Assembly (NCBI RefSeq): GCF_003333305.1
Contig: NZ_QOLD01000091.1
Span: 1 to 64,000, forward strand
Length of the DNA: 64,000 nucleotides
Direction of reading: 5' to 3'
DNA from: Candidatus Colwellia aromaticivorans
GTDB taxonomy: Bacteria; Pseudomonadota; Gammaproteobacteria; Enterobacterales; Alteromonadaceae
Shown here one piece after another: positions 49,283-59,854 of the stretch (position 1 is the first letter of the stretch; each line of letters starts with the position of its first letter). Under the pieces are notes generated by a model, which saw nothing but the letters and a program-made list of their open reading frames with translations, was not told the DNA's origin and did no database searches. The position numbers and the translations under genes were made by a program.

Positions 49283-49394
49283 TGTTAAGTCCAACTTGTT
49301 TATTTCAGGATTGTTAATTTCGAAATTGATAATTACGGAAATGTTTACTTCGGGATTTGATCTCTATTATCATGCTTTAGCTATATTGTGCCAA

Positions 49395-50618
49395 TTACAA
49401 GTCTTTGTACAATAAATAAGGTTTTCTTAAGCTTTTGAATTTAAATAAACCTTGCTTCCAACTTTGCTTGATTTCTAGCTGAGTTTGACCCGCTACAATC
49501 GCTTTTCTTAATTTATCAGTGCCACTGAGTTTGTCCATAAAACTTGCACGTGTAAAAAATTTTGTATTTTTTTCTTGAAATACTTGATGCCACTTAATAA
49601 TAAAAGATAAGTCTACTCCCTTAATGTTACTGTGGCGTAAGTCTTGTCCGATAAGGCTTTTATTCATTAATTTTGGTGTAGATGCAGCACCTGGAGTAGA
49701 GATAGGCATAAATTTAAAATCTCCCACTGATATTTTATCATGACCGATTACCTGAAAGGGGAAGTCAGTGCCTCGCCCAATACTCACGGGGGTTGCTTCA
49801 AAAAATCCAAGAGAGGGATAAAGGTTAATGGCAATATCATTAGGTAAATTTGGACTTGGCTTTATTGGCAGTGAATAAGCCATTCTCCGTTGGTAGTTTT
49901 GCATACTAACCACGGTTAAATTAAGATCGTTAGTACTATTAAGCCAGCCTTCACCTTTAAACATTAATGCCAATTCGGCAATTGTCATGCCGTGCAATAA
50001 AGGTATTTTATGCATGCCTACAAATGAAGTAAATTCAGATTCAAGTATGGGTCCGTCAACAAAAGCGCCGTTTGGATTAGGTCTGTCAAAAACGATAAAG
50101 CTCACACCAGCATCAGCTGCCGCTTCCATCATATAATGCATTGAACTGATATAAGTGTAAAAACGTACGCCAACATCTTGAATATCAAAAATAATGACAT
50201 CAATATTTGCCATAAGCTCAGCAGATGGCTTACGGTTTTTACCGTAAATTGATATTAAGGGAATCCCTGTTTTTTCATCGATGCTAGAGCTAAATTTTTC
50301 ACCTGCATCATGATCACCACGAAAACCATGCTCAGGTGCAAAGATTGCCTGCACGTTAACATTATTATCAATAAGCACATCAACTAAATGCTTATTATTT
50401 ATTTGCGATGTTTGATTGACTACCAAGCCAACTCTTTTTCCCGTTAGCATAGTCAAATAATGTGTCACTTGTTCTGCACCAAGAATAAGGTCTTCGTTAT
50501 TTAATTTTACTGGAACATCATCGTCAGTATAAGTATAAGTACAAGCACAAAGCGCCATGAATAACGTCAAGTAAAGCACTGTTAATTTATTAGACATTTT
50601 GATGAAAAAATGACGCAT
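49395..50618 (-). CDS. DUF1343 lipoprotein, NamZ-like exo-beta-N-acetylmuramidase
   Basis: A 407-residue protein with a lipobox (LFMALCAC). Conserved DUF1343 motifs follow: GKRVGLVVNQTSQI, AIFAPEHGFRGDHDAGEKF, DIQDVGVRFYTYISSMHYMMEAA, DRPNPNG and LYPSLGFFEATPVSIGRGTDFPFQVIG. NamZ from Bacillus removes terminal MurNAc from peptidoglycan chains; this is the same family. The start ATG 50618 follows GAGGTGATAAGTC. It lies 31 bases after murQ, so they are probably cotranscribed. Confidence 0.9.
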   Translation of the reverse strand: MRHFFIKMSNKLTVLYLTLFMALCACTYTYTDDDVPVKLNNEDLILGAEQVTHYLTMLTGKRVGLVVNQTSQINNKHLVDVLIDNNVNVQAIFAPEHGFRGDHDAGEKFSSSIDEKTGIPLISIYGKNRKPSAELMANIDVIIFDIQDVGVRFYTYISSMHYMMEAAADAGVSFIVFDRPNPNGAFVDGPILESEFTSFVGMHKIPLLHGMTIAELALMFKGEGWLNSTNDLNLTVVSMQNYQRRMAYSLPIKPSPNLPNDIAINLYPSLGFFEATPVSIGRGTDFPFQVIGHDKISVGDFKFMPISTPGAASTPKLMNKSLIGQDLRHSNIKGVDLSFIIKWHQVFQEKNTKFFTRASFMDKLSGTDKLRKAIVAGQTQLEIKQSWKQGLFKFKSLRKPYLLYKDL

Positions 50619-50649
50619 GACTTATCACCTCAAAAATTTATTGTTCTGA

Positions 50650-51588
50650 TTACTCTGATTGCTCAATAGCCTTGCGTAAAAAACCTTTATTTTTCAACAA
50701 TGAAGCCTTTGCTGTGGTTGCATCCAAGCCAGTTAACACCATAAGAGTTGCCAATTTTGTGTTATTATCTGCCATATTTAAGGCCTTTTGAGCACATTGA
50801 AAATCACACTCAGTTGCCTGCATTACTATTCTCACTGCGCGGGCATAAAGCTTCTCATTACTAGCGCTTACATCAATCATTAAGTTGCGATAAGTTTTAC
50901 CACTGCGGATCATGCTTGCAGTAGTAAGCATATTAAGAATTAATTTTTGCGCTGTGCCGGATTTCATTCGTGTTGAGCCTGTTAATACTTCAGCGCCAAC
51001 AACTGCACAAAGATTGATATCATTCGCTTGTGCAAACTTGTCATTATAACTACAACTCAAACCAACCACTGTTGCACCCATGGTTTTACCATAGTTCATT
51101 GCAGAAAGAACATAAGGCGTTCTGCCACTAGCAGCAATACCCACTAATACATCTTTAGCTTCCAACTTAACCGCTTTTAAATCCTCAATGGCGAGAGATT
51201 CACTGTCTTCTGCACCTTCAACCGCTTTTTTAATAGCTTTATCACCACCGGCAATAATGCCCAAAACCTGCTGTTCGCTTACACTGAATGTTGGCGGACA
51301 TTCGACTGCATCTAAAACACCAAGACGACCGCTCGTTCCAGCACCGATATAAATTAAACGACCACCATTAGCAAAAGCTTCAACTATTTTTTCCACCGCC
51401 TTAGCTATTTCTGGAATAATAAGCTTAACAATATTCGCAATTTTTTGATCCTCATGATTAATTTTTTCTAACACACCAGTTACATCAAGCATATCGATAT
51501 CTAACGTATCGGGGTTTTGTCCTTCGGTGGTTATGGTTTTAAGTTCATCAATTAGTTCAGATTGTTTTTTCATTAGCATAGTGCTCAT
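50650..51588 (-). CDS. murQ: N-acetylmuramic acid 6-phosphate etherase
   Basis: MurQ cleaves the lactyl ether of MurNAc 6-phosphate, giving GlcNAc 6-phosphate. The SIS-domain enzyme has LIYIGAGTSGRLGVLDAVECPPTF, GIAASGRTPYV, NTVVG-like GATVVGLSC, and VLTGSTRMKSGTAQKLILNML. I took ATG 51588 (MSTMLMKKQ), 7 bases after AAGG, giving 312 residues; a longer reading from 51705 would have a non-conserved leader. It is first in a murQ-namZ-amidase set. Confidence 0.95.
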   Translation of the reverse strand: MSTMLMKKQSELIDELKTITTEGQNPDTLDIDMLDVTGVLEKINHEDQKIANIVKLIIPEIAKAVEKIVEAFANGGRLIYIGAGTSGRLGVLDAVECPPTFSVSEQQVLGIIAGGDKAIKKAVEGAEDSESLAIEDLKAVKLEAKDVLVGIAASGRTPYVLSAMNYGKTMGATVVGLSCSYNDKFAQANDINLCAVVGAEVLTGSTRMKSGTAQKLILNMLTTASMIRSGKTYRNLMIDVSASNEKLYARAVRIVMQATECDFQCAQKALNMADNNTKLATLMVLTGLDATTAKASLLKNKGFLRKAIEQSE

Positions 51589-51760
51589 GGTTAACCTTGT
51601 TAATTTAATTTTTACTTGAATCTGGCTGGGATACATTATTCCAAAAAAATACAAATAACGAATTGAAATAGATAATGACATCATCGTGAATATTAAACTA
51701 TTCACATAATAGAAGCATGATATAATTCAAAAAAATAGGCTTCACTAATAGAAATAATCA

Positions 51761-52846
51761 ATGAGCTACCGTTCCAGAAAAACACAAGCAATTATTAATT
51801 TATCTGCCTTAAAAAATAACTATAATGAAATTGCTAATTTAGCGCCAATCAGCAAAACCATTGCCGTTATTAAAGCGAATGCTTATGGTCATGGCGCGAT
51901 TGAAATAGCTAAAAGCCTCCACTGTATGGTACCGGCTTTTGCCGTGGCATTTATTGATGAAGCAATTGTATTACGTACCGCGGGAATTACATTACCCATT
52001 TTAATTCTTGAAGGTCCTCTAGAACAAGAAGATTTTGCATTAGCAAAACGTCATAATTTTTGGTTGATGCTACATAATACCGAACAAATATCATGGTTAA
52101 ACAAAGTTCAGCCTATCTACAAAGAAAAGCTTTGGATTAAAGTTGATACCGGAATGAATCGGTTAGGTTTTACACCTGAAGCCGCCAAAAAAGTCATTAA
52201 TGACTTAACGAGTGAGCAAAAAGAAGAACTTATTCTTTGTTCGCACTTTTCTAATGCTAATGAAATAAACAACCCGAAAACACAAGTTCAAATAACTTGC
52301 TTGAAAGCATTAGCCGAGAAATATTCGTGTCAGTTTAGCTTGGCTAACTCTGCTGGAATAATTAACTGGCCACAAAGTCATGCCGACTTTAATAGGCTTG
52401 GAATCGCTTTATATGGTACAAACCCAACAACAAACAAAAACATGCCAATTAAATTGACTCCAGTCATGACACTGCAATCAACGGTTATTGCTTTAAGAAA
52501 AGTAAAACTAGGTGAGTCTGTTGGTTACGGAGAAACTTGGCAAGCTAAACGAGCGTCAGTTATTGCCACCATTGCTATAGGCTATGCTGATGGTTACCCA
52601 AGAAACGCCCAAGCGGGAACGCCTGTATTTATCAATAATCAACTTGCTCCTTTAGCAGGACAAGTATCGATGGATATGATCACTGTAGATGTTACAAATT
52701 TAGCGAATATTGCTTTAGGTGACGTAGTAGAGTTATGGGGAGAAAACCTCAACGTTGAAGTAGTAGCAAAGCATACTAATACTATTAACTATGAATTACT
52801 TACTCGCGTATCTGCACGAGTACCTAAAGTTTATATTGATAGGTAA
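51761..52846 (+). CDS. alr: Alanine racemase
   Basis: The 361-residue PLP enzyme interconverts L- and D-alanine for cell-wall synthesis. TIAVIKANAYGHG holds the PLP lysine (K38), KVDTGMNRLGF is the family segment, and SVGYGETWQAKR has the catalytic tyrosine; GQVSMDMITVDVT and the C-terminal LLTRVSARVPK follow. Start ATG 51761, no strong ribosome site. It is divergent from murQ across 172 bases, a link between D-Ala supply and recycling. Confidence 0.96.
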   Translation: MSYRSRKTQAIINLSALKNNYNEIANLAPISKTIAVIKANAYGHGAIEIAKSLHCMVPAFAVAFIDEAIVLRTAGITLPILILEGPLEQEDFALAKRHNFWLMLHNTEQISWLNKVQPIYKEKLWIKVDTGMNRLGFTPEAAKKVINDLTSEQKEELILCSHFSNANEINNPKTQVQITCLKALAEKYSCQFSLANSAGIINWPQSHADFNRLGIALYGTNPTTNKNMPIKLTPVMTLQSTVIALRKVKLGESVGYGETWQAKRASVIATIAIGYADGYPRNAQAGTPVFINNQLAPLAGQVSMDMITVDVTNLANIALGDVVELWGENLNVEVVAKHTNTINYELLTRVSARVPKVYIDR

Positions 52847-52949
52847 ACTTAACCTTATCTGTGTATAAGTACTGATAAGGCTCTTTACAATATCCACTAT
52901 AAATTAATTTCAAACTACTTAATAATTTACTTTGATAAGTGAAATTAAA

Positions 52950-53624
52950 TTATTTTGCCTGCGCTTGATCATACTTAACTCTTAATGCTTTTGCCCACTT
53001 TCTGAACGTTCGTTTAGCATCTGCTGTATTGCTCACTCGATTAGCCCATTGTGCAGACATATTGTCACCAACTACTTCAGAATCAATAATACGCGCCAAA
53101 ATCTCTCCACTAACACCATCATAAAGCTCAAGAAATAAGGTAGCTTTACCTGCTTCATTTACATAGGTTGTCACCCTTCCTGCTGATTGCACATCAGGTG
53201 CATTAACATCTAAATTAATAATTGCAGGTTTTATGACTAAGGTTCCTGCCTCCACTTTTTCAACTAAAGGGTTATCACCTATTTTGCCAAATTCTTCTTT
53301 AAAAACATCATCAAACAGTTTAGCAACTCCTTCCTTAATGCGTAATACATCTTTGTCTTTAATGCGTGCTGATGAAGATTGGCTTCGATTGTAATCTCGT
53401 TGCCAATTCTTTTTAAAAGCGACTTGGCTAGGCAATATTAACACCTTGTTATATTCAGAAAAATTAACACCTTCTTTTTTGTAAGCAATGGTAGAGCGTT
53501 TATTAACTTTTAGCTGCATGCCATCTTGAGACACTTGCGGAGCTTCGGTTGTTGATTGACAACCCACTGCTAACATAAGCGATACAGCGATAATACTTAA
53601 CTTAATTACTTTTGATTTTTTCAT
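52950..53624 (-). CDS. DUF3313 lipoprotein
   Basis: A 224-residue lipoprotein: signal LSIIAVSLMLAVGC with a lipobox. The rest matches DUF3313: YNKVLILPSQVAFKKNWQRDYN, IKEGVAKLFDDVFKEEF, LVIKPAIINLDVNAPDV, GKATLFLELYDGVSGEILARIIDSEVVGD and FRKWAKALRVKYD. DUF3313 members are outer-membrane or periplasmic lipoproteins of unknown role. It stands alone on the minus strand. Confidence 0.8.
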   Translation of the reverse strand: MKKSKVIKLSIIAVSLMLAVGCQSTTEAPQVSQDGMQLKVNKRSTIAYKKEGVNFSEYNKVLILPSQVAFKKNWQRDYNRSQSSSARIKDKDVLRIKEGVAKLFDDVFKEEFGKIGDNPLVEKVEAGTLVIKPAIINLDVNAPDVQSAGRVTTYVNEAGKATLFLELYDGVSGEILARIIDSEVVGDNMSAQWANRVSNTADAKRTFRKWAKALRVKYDQAQAK

Positions 53625-53674
53625 TATTATGCCTTCTTATCTTGCTATTGAATTAATAATACTCATTAAAGTAG

Positions 53675-53708
53675 ATATACCCATTACCATTCAAAATGCA
53701 GGAATATG
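53675..53708. repeat. Fold-back repeat, family A, fragment (copy 6)
   Basis: ATATACCCATTACCATTCAA with following AATGCAGG matches the left end of copy 1. Only one end is here, so it is a fragment. It borders the DUF3300-like pseudogene. Confidence 0.6.
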
Positions 53709-53736
53709 CATATTGATTAGTAGTGAAATAGGCAAG

Positions 53737-54207
53737 CTAACGACGATGTCCACCTCGCTGAGGTTGTTGTCGTTGCATCCCACCCATGTTTCTAGCACGT
53801 TCGGCATTATTCATATATGCGATTAAAATTTATTTGATTAGAAATAATACCTTGTCTCTGCTGCTTATTCTGTTGCTATAATTGTCTATTCTGTTGCAAT
53901 AATTGTCTATTCTGTTGAGATGATTGCCTATTTTGTTGCGGTAATTGATTACTTTTAGGGATAGTATTCCAGTATTTATTGCTACGATTTTGCCATTGAT
54001 CATTATTATTTCTAACAACATTACCTTGTTTGTCAGCAAAAACATTATTAGCCCGTTTAGGTGCCGGATGCGCTTTTTGTAAATTTCTGTTTGATGCCAC
54101 GTTTTTCGCATTACGGTGTTTGTTGGCTGAATTTTTGTACAAATTATTATTTAATTTGTTACCTGATTTATTGCCAATATTATTTTTAACATGATTGCGA
54201 TGTAATT
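53737..54207 (-). pseudogene. DUF3300-like protein, truncated and with stops
   Basis: The minus strand reads HRNHVKNNIGN..., then NVFADKQGNVVRNNNDQWQNR, a tract of the QQNRQ type, and ends MNNAERARNMGGMQ...GGHRR before TAG 53737-53739. The VFADKQGNVVRN and C-terminal parts resemble DUF3300 proteins. It has an in-frame TAG after the QQNRQ tract and a further break near 53820; the N-terminal domain is missing upstream, where a stop closes the frame at 54205-54207. The CAACAGAATAGACAA tandem repeat (three units) is the likely slippage site. Confidence 0.65.
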
Positions 54208-54263
54208 ATTGGCCCTGTCTTAGGCCCAACATGCCTCAATATGAGACTTTATTTATCCGATAT

Positions 54264-54935
54264 TTATTCTATCCCTAAATATTTATGTACTTGAACTGAT
54301 AAACGCCAGTTATTAGCGATACAAGTAGCAATAGCCAATTCAGTCGCCCGTGTTTTTTGGCTAATAGGCTGTAAATATATAGGCGTTTCTTTAATATTAT
54401 GTTCTGCCAGTAATACTTTAAGATCGTCAATGTGCTGCTCAGTAGCAATAGGATGCTTTATTTCATTAGCGCGTTTCATAGCGCTATTTAATATAGGATA
54501 ACCGCCACGCATATTAATTTTAGGCGAGACTGTCACCCAGCACTTATCTGAAACACTTATGTCAAAAGTACCTGATGTTTCCACTTGCGTGCTATAACCT
54601 AATTGCTCGAACGCACTGCATAAGGGAGTTAAGTCTTCCATACAAGGCTCACCACCGGTGATAACTATGTGCTTAGCTTGAAAACCTTTTTCTTTAACTA
54701 AAGCTAAAATCTGATCTACAGTCATTTCAGCCCACTGTGAGGTTTCTTGAGCTTTAGTTAACATGCTATGTTGACTTACTTCATCGCTAAGTTCTATTTC
54801 CCAAGTATGCTTAGTATCACACCATGAGCAACCGACGGGACAGCCCTGCAAACGAATAAATATTGATGGCTGACCCGTAAAAGAGCCTTCGCCTTGTATC
54901 GTTTCAAATAGTTCGTTGATTTTGTATTGAATCAT
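54264..54935 (-). CDS. queE: 7-carboxy-7-deazaguanine synthase
   Basis: QueE is a radical-SAM enzyme of queuosine and 7-deazaguanine synthesis. The 223-residue protein has C32-PVG-C36-SW-C39 (the 4Fe-4S loop), FIRLQGCPVGCSWCDTKHTW, VITGGEPCMEDLTPL, QVETSGTFDI and the C-terminal RLSVQVHKYLGIE. Length is typical. It is divergent from queC, with a family B repeat between them. Confidence 0.96.
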   Translation of the reverse strand: MIQYKINELFETIQGEGSFTGQPSIFIRLQGCPVGCSWCDTKHTWEIELSDEVSQHSMLTKAQETSQWAEMTVDQILALVKEKGFQAKHIVITGGEPCMEDLTPLCSAFEQLGYSTQVETSGTFDISVSDKCWVTVSPKINMRGGYPILNSAMKRANEIKHPIATEQHIDDLKVLLAEHNIKETPIYLQPISQKTRATELAIATCIANNWRLSVQVHKYLGIE

Positions 54936-54989
54936 TATAATTTGTGCTTTTGCCTATGGTGTTAATCAAGTAAAATAGTCCCATTGATT

Positions 54990-55149
54990 ATACCAATTAA
55001 ATTAATTAATGGATCAATTTTTAGTGAGGATAAATTTTCAAGAACAAGGCGCTTGATTGAGCAATAGCTGGCTATTGGGATTGAAAGCAACGATGTTATT
55101 GGATATTTAGACCATTTAAAAAGATCACTTAGTTAGTTTGATTGGTATT
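54990..55149. repeat. Fold-back repeat, family B, copy 2
   Basis: Left end ATACCAATTAAATTAATTAA and right end TTAGTTAGTTTGATTGGTAT are inverted. GGATCAATTTTTA is mirrored by AAAAAGATCACTTAG. It is about 160 bp, smaller than copy 1 at 46468, and lies in the queE-queC gap, where it must overlap the promoters. Confidence 0.75.
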
Positions 55150-55178
55150 ATACCTTATTTATTTTAAGAGACCTTACT

Positions 55179-55865
55179 ATGACAGAAAAAGCTATGACAA
55201 AAGAAGGTATGGCTGAAAAAGTTGTTGTTATTTATTCCGGCGGCATGGATTCATTTACCGTACTTAATCGTGCACTAAAAGATGGTAAAGAAGTTTATGC
55301 CCTTTCATTTGACTATGGCCAGCGCCATGTAAAAGAGTTGGAATGTGCTAGTAGCGTATGTGAATCTTTAAAAATAAATCATAAAGTGATTGATATTTCA
55401 TCTATTAATCAGTTATTAGCAGGTTCTTCACTGACGGATGATATTGATATTCCAGAAGGTCATTACGAAAGTGAAAATATGAAATCAACTATCGTGCCCA
55501 ACCGTAATATGATTTTACTCTCGTTAGCGGTAGGCTATGCCGTGTCGGTTGGCGCTACTCAGGTTTATTATGGTGCTCATAGTGGTGATCATGCTATTTA
55601 CCCTGATTGTCGCCCTGAATTTGTGCAAAAAATGAATGATGTTTGTCATATTGCAAATTATGAAAGTGTTGAAATTTTCAGCCCTTATTTAAAGGTAAAT
55701 AAAACAGCTATTTTAGCCGATGGGCTTAGTATGGGCTTAGATTATAGTAATACCTGGACTTGCTATAATGGCAGAGAAAAAGCCTGTGGTAAGTGTGGTT
55801 CTTGCCAAGAACGCTTGGAAGCTTTTAGCGAGAATGAAATGGTAGATCCGATTGCATACGAGTAA
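55179..55865 (+). CDS. queC: 7-cyano-7-deazaguanine synthase
   Basis: QueC makes preQ0 from 7-carboxy-7-deazaguanine with ATP and ammonia. The 228-residue protein has a PP-loop [40 protein letters not shown] and the zinc site [10 protein letters not shown] near the C-terminus. Start ATG 55179; Met at 55209 is an alternative that trims the acidic/basic leader. It follows family B copy 2. queD and queF are not in the window. Confidence 0.96.
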   Translation: MTEKAMTKEGMAEKVVVIYSGGMDSFTVLNRALKDGKEVYALSFDYGQRHVKELECASSVCESLKINHKVIDISSINQLLAGSSLTDDIDIPEGHYESENMKSTIVPNRNMILLSLAVGYAVSVGATQVYYGAHSGDHAIYPDCRPEFVQKMNDVCHIANYESVEIFSPYLKVNKTAILADGLSMGLDYSNTWTCYNGREKACGKCGSCQERLEAFSENEMVDPIAYE

Positions 55866-56177
55866 TTTACAGTTTAATTAACATTAACTTCATATAATTA
55901 AAAATAATTTTACGGCTGGTGATATAGCTACAAGGCTCACCATAAATGAGTCTTTAATAACCAACACACCTATTGCTAGAAAGTGAAATTAGAAAAAATT
56001 GGTCATTATCTGTATAAATTATTTTAGTGTTATTCAATAATAGACTGAATATTAATTACTTTTTTTTCTATAGAATATTTTTATCCTTAAATTTTATTTT
56101 AAGAGGTATTTTTTATAACCATTATCGACTGATAGTCTAGACTTAATAAGTGTCCAATTAATGATTAAGGATAACTT
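55866..56177. other. Intergenic stretch after queC
   Basis: A+T-rich; I see no gene, repeat or strong terminator. Its end must hold the promoter of the small gene at 56178, with an AAGGATAACTT site. Confidence 0.4.
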
Positions 56178-56390
56178 ATGAGCAGCATGTGGATGAGCCA
56201 AGCGCGGTGTTTAAAAGAAATGATAGATGCAAATGATGAAACTAAAGCGCATATGTATCTTGAGCAATTAATGCTTTTCCCTCTAGATATTCAAGATAAA
56301 ATAATTGAAGAAATTAGCCACTTAAGTAGTTGCAATAGTAATGCAGTTGCCAATATTATCGGCAATTACTCTATGATGGATCTTAGATAG
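56178..56390 (+). CDS. Small hypothetical protein, 70 residues
   Basis: A short helical-looking protein: MSSMWMSQARCLKEMIDAND, then LEQLMLFPLDIQDKIIEEIS. It has an excellent AAGGA ribosome site 8-9 bases upstream. No signal or membrane segment. I do not recognise it. It converges on uvrB, whose stop is 40 bases away. Confidence 0.6.
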   Translation: MSSMWMSQARCLKEMIDANDETKAHMYLEQLMLFPLDIQDKIIEEISHLSSCNSNAVANIIGNYSMMDLR

Positions 56391-56429
56391 TATTATCCAT
56401 TTGAAATAACTTCACATATAAAGGTAATG

Positions 56430-58457
56430 TTAAGTCGAAAGTTGTTGATCTCTAAGCTTGGCAATGTCATCACGAATTGCCGCAGCTTGTTCAAATTCTA
56501 GGTTTTGTGCACACAAGTACATTTCTTTTTCAAGTTGCTCAATTTTATTATCAATTTCTTTTGTCGTTAATAGCTGATAATTAGCATGTCGTTCAGCAAC
56601 TTTATCTAGCTCCTTAGACTTACTAAAAGCACCCACGTCCATAACATCAGTAATTTTTCTTACGACGCCTTTAGGAGTAATATTATTGTCTATATTATTT
56701 TGATGCTGCTTCTCTCTGCGACGCTCGGTTTCATCAATGGCTTTACGCATTGATTTAGTGACTCTACCGGCATATAAAATAGCTCTACCATTAATATTAC
56801 GCGCAGCTCTTCCAATCGTTTGAATAAGGGAACGCTCGGAGCGTAAAAACCCCTCTTTGTCTGCATCTAGTATTGCGACAAGCGATACTTCAGGCATATC
56901 TAACCCTTCGCGCAATAAGTTAATCCCCACTAAAACATCAAACTTACCCAACCGAAAATCTCGAATGATTTCCACTCTTTCTACCGTATCAACATCAGAA
57001 TGCAAATAACGTGTTTTAATGCCATGCTCATCTAGGTAATCCGTTAAGTCTTCCGCCATTCGTTTAGTTAACGTCGTCGCTAATACTCGTTCATTTAAAG
57101 GCAATCGTTTGTTAATTTCAGAAAGTAGATCATCTACTTGTGTTTCTACCGGGCGCACTTCTATTTGTGGATCTAACAAGCCCGTAGGACGCACAACTTG
57201 CTCAGCGATATCCCCTGCAGACTTTTCAATTTCATAATTACTTGGCGTTGCTGACACATAAATGGTTTGTGGCGAAAGTGCTTCAAACTCTTCAAATTTC
57301 ATCGGCCGATTATCAAGTGCAGAAGGCAATCTAAAGCCGTACTCAACTAAGTTTTCTTTACGTGACCTGTCACCTTTGTACATAGCGCCAATTTGCGGCA
57401 CAGTAACATGAGATTCATCAAGAATGAGTAAACCATCATTGGGTAAATAATCAAATAACGTCGGCGGCGCCTCACCTGACTCACGGCCTGACAAATAACG
57501 AGAATAGTTTTCAATGCCAGAGCAGTAACCAAGCTCCGTCATCATTTCTATATCAAACTGAGTCCGCTGCGATATTCGTTGCTCTTCAACTAAGCGATTA
57601 TTATCTTTAAGGTATTGTGATCTTTCTTTCAACTCTATTTTTATTTTATCAACGGCTGCTAATATTTTTTCCCTCGGCGTCGCATAATGCGTTTTTGGAT
57701 AAATAGTCACCCGCGCTAATCTACGTTCAACCTGGCCTGTTAACGGATCAAATTGACTAATACGCTCAATTTCTTCATCAAATAATTCTATTCTCAGGGC
57801 TAGTCGATCAGATTCTGCAGGAAAAACATCAATAACATCGCCACGCACTCGATACGTTGCTCGTGCAAAAGCGACATCATTACGGGTGTATTGAAGTTCA
57901 GCTAACCGACGTAAAATATCACGTTGATTAATAATATCCCCTTGACTGATATGCAGCATCATTTTCAAATATGAATCAGGATCACCTAATCCATAAATAG
58001 CAGAAACAGAAGCAATAATGATGACATCACGCCGTTCTAAAAGCGCCTTAGTCGCGGACAAACGCATTTGTTCAATATGTTCGTTTACCGAGGCATCTTT
58101 TTCAATAAACGTATCTGTTGTGGGTACATAAGCCTCTGGCTGGTAATAATCATAATAAGAAACAAAGTACTCAACAGCATTGTTAGGAAAAAACTCTTTC
58201 ATCTCGCCATAAAGCTGTGCAGCCAAGGTTTTATTGGGCGCTAACATCATCGTTGGGCGATTCAGTTTTTCAATAACTTTAGCAATAGTAAAGGTTTTGC
58301 CAGATCCGGTAACACCGAGTAAGGTTTGATATGCTAAACCGGAATCAATACCCTCAAGTAATTGTTTAATTGCACTAGGCTGATCACCAGCTGGCTTATA
58401 ATCTGACTGTAAGGTAAAAGCTTTTAAGTTTGTTTCTTTCGGCGTGATATTTTTCAA
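56430..58457 (-). CDS. uvrB: Excinuclease ABC subunit B
   Basis: The 675-residue DNA repair helicase of the UvrABC system. Walker [14 protein letters not shown], the beta-hairpin region [21 protein letters not shown], motif [36 protein letters not shown] and the C-terminal UvrC-binding UVR motif ([21 protein letters not shown]) are all intact. Its start overlaps the last codon of the upstream MATE gene by four bases. Confidence 0.98.
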   Translation of the reverse strand: MKNITPKETNLKAFTLQSDYKPAGDQPSAIKQLLEGIDSGLAYQTLLGVTGSGKTFTIAKVIEKLNRPTMMLAPNKTLAAQLYGEMKEFFPNNAVEYFVSYYDYYQPEAYVPTTDTFIEKDASVNEHIEQMRLSATKALLERRDVIIIASVSAIYGLGDPDSYLKMMLHISQGDIINQRDILRRLAELQYTRNDVAFARATYRVRGDVIDVFPAESDRLALRIELFDEEIERISQFDPLTGQVERRLARVTIYPKTHYATPREKILAAVDKIKIELKERSQYLKDNNRLVEEQRISQRTQFDIEMMTELGYCSGIENYSRYLSGRESGEAPPTLFDYLPNDGLLILDESHVTVPQIGAMYKGDRSRKENLVEYGFRLPSALDNRPMKFEEFEALSPQTIYVSATPSNYEIEKSAGDIAEQVVRPTGLLDPQIEVRPVETQVDDLLSEINKRLPLNERVLATTLTKRMAEDLTDYLDEHGIKTRYLHSDVDTVERVEIIRDFRLGKFDVLVGINLLREGLDMPEVSLVAILDADKEGFLRSERSLIQTIGRAARNINGRAILYAGRVTKSMRKAIDETERRREKQHQNNIDNNITPKGVVRKITDVMDVGAFSKSKELDKVAERHANYQLLTTKEIDNKIEQLEKEMYLCAQNLEFEQAAAIRDDIAKLRDQQLST

Positions 58458-59854
58458 GGTAATTGTTCCTGAGCTGTTTTACTCACAATGAACTCGTCAC
58501 CCTTAAACTGCTTAGAAAAAAGTCGATACGAAATAGCTGCCATAACTAAGTTTCCTATTAGCGCACCTATAAAGAAACCATGTAAGCCATAAAAATAACT
58601 ACCTATAAAAGCCAATGGTACATAACAAATAAATAATCGGATAAGACTCAATACTAGTGCCACTATCGGCTTATGCAAAGCATTAAAAGAAGAATTAGTT
58701 AAAATAATAACGCCTTGAAATCCATAGCCTAGTGGCAGAATCCACATAAATAGCACAATGATATCGGCAACCTTTTGCTCTTTTGTAAAAGCTGAGGCGA
58801 CCCAAGGAGCGGCAATAATCAATACAACATAGATTAATACTTGCCAAAATAAAACAAACTTAATTGACGCTTTATAGGCATGTTTAACTCTGTGCATATG
58901 ACCTGCGCCAAAATTTTGACTAATAAATGGCGGTAACGTCATCGACATAGCGAGAATAACTAAACAGGCAATAGATTCAAGTCTAGATCCAACACCAAAG
59001 CCTGCAACCACTGACTCACCATAAGTTGCGGCAATAGCAGTCATAATAGCGGCAGCGACTGGGGTTAACATATTTGCTCCTGCAGCAGGTAAGCCTATTT
59101 TTAAAATAATACGGCAGGAAGAAATTAACTGTTTAAACGATAATAAATACGTATGAATTAAGTTTTTTTGTTTTGTTAATATAGTCAATGCAAATATAAA
59201 ACCAAATAACCAAGAGATAAGTGTGGCTATAGCAGCACCTTGCATGCCCATGGCAGGAACTGGGCCAAAACCAAAAATAAAGATAGGATCAAGAATCGCG
59301 TTAATTAATCCTGCACTGCCCATAATCATGCTAGGTGTTTTAGTATCGCCTGATGCCCGAAGTATAGCGTTACCAATCATAGGACCAATTAAAAAAACGC
59401 TACCTATATACCAAATATCCATATACTGATGAATTAAAGGCAACAGAGATGCTTGAGCCCCTAATAAAGTAAATAACTCATCAGTAAATAAGTAGCCTAA
59501 AAAAGATAGGCTAATGACAATGACGGCAGCTAGATATAAAGCAGCTGTCGCAGAATTTTTTGCCGATTCATGGTCATCACTTCCTAAAAACTTTGCAATA
59601 ACTGCTGAAGTGCCTATTCCTAGGCCTATCATGAAACTAAGAACAGTAAAAGTAACCGGAAAAGTAAAACTGATAGCAGCCAAAGACTGAGTACCTAATA
59701 AGCTAACAAAAAAAGTATCAATTAAATTAAATGTCATCAATAAAACCATGCCGTAGATCATCGGTATGGTCATTCTTTTTAATGTGCTGGCAACAGGATC
59801 TTTTAGTAAATTGACCGGTTGTTTCTTAACCATGGTTATTTTATTTGATGTCAT
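58454..59854 (-). CDS. MATE-family multidrug exporter
   Basis: The 466-residue membrane protein has about twelve spans and two similar MatE domains. It begins [24 protein letters not shown] and has [52 protein letters not shown] in the second half. MATE transporters exchange Na+ or H+ for drugs or metabolites. Its stop overlaps the uvrB start (ATGA), so the two are cotranscribed. Substrate unknown. Confidence 0.93.
   Translation of the reverse strand: MTSNKITMVKKQPVNLLKDPVASTLKRMTIPMIYGMVLLMTFNLIDTFFVSLLGTQSLAAISFTFPVTFTVLSFMIGLGIGTSAVIAKFLGSDDHESAKNSATAALYLAAVIVISLSFLGYLFTDELFTLLGAQASLLPLIHQYMDIWYIGSVFLIGPMIGNAILRASGDTKTPSMIMGSAGLINAILDPIFIFGFGPVPAMGMQGAAIATLISWLFGFIFALTILTKQKNLIHTYLLSFKQLISSCRIILKIGLPAAGANMLTPVAAAIMTAIAATYGESVVAGFGVGSRLESIACLVILAMSMTLPPFISQNFGAGHMHRVKHAYKASIKFVLFWQVLIYVVLIIAAPWVASAFTKEQKVADIIVLFMWILPLGYGFQGVIILTNSSFNALHKPIVALVLSLIRLFICYVPLAFIGSYFYGLHGFFIGALIGNLVMAAISYRLFSKQFKGDEFIVSKTAQEQLP

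Noticed and set aside
53830-54111. 93-residue frame over the DUF3300-like pseudogene
   Set aside because: It is an out-of-frame reading of the same repeat; the composition is Asn/Arg/Ile bias from the tandem repeat.
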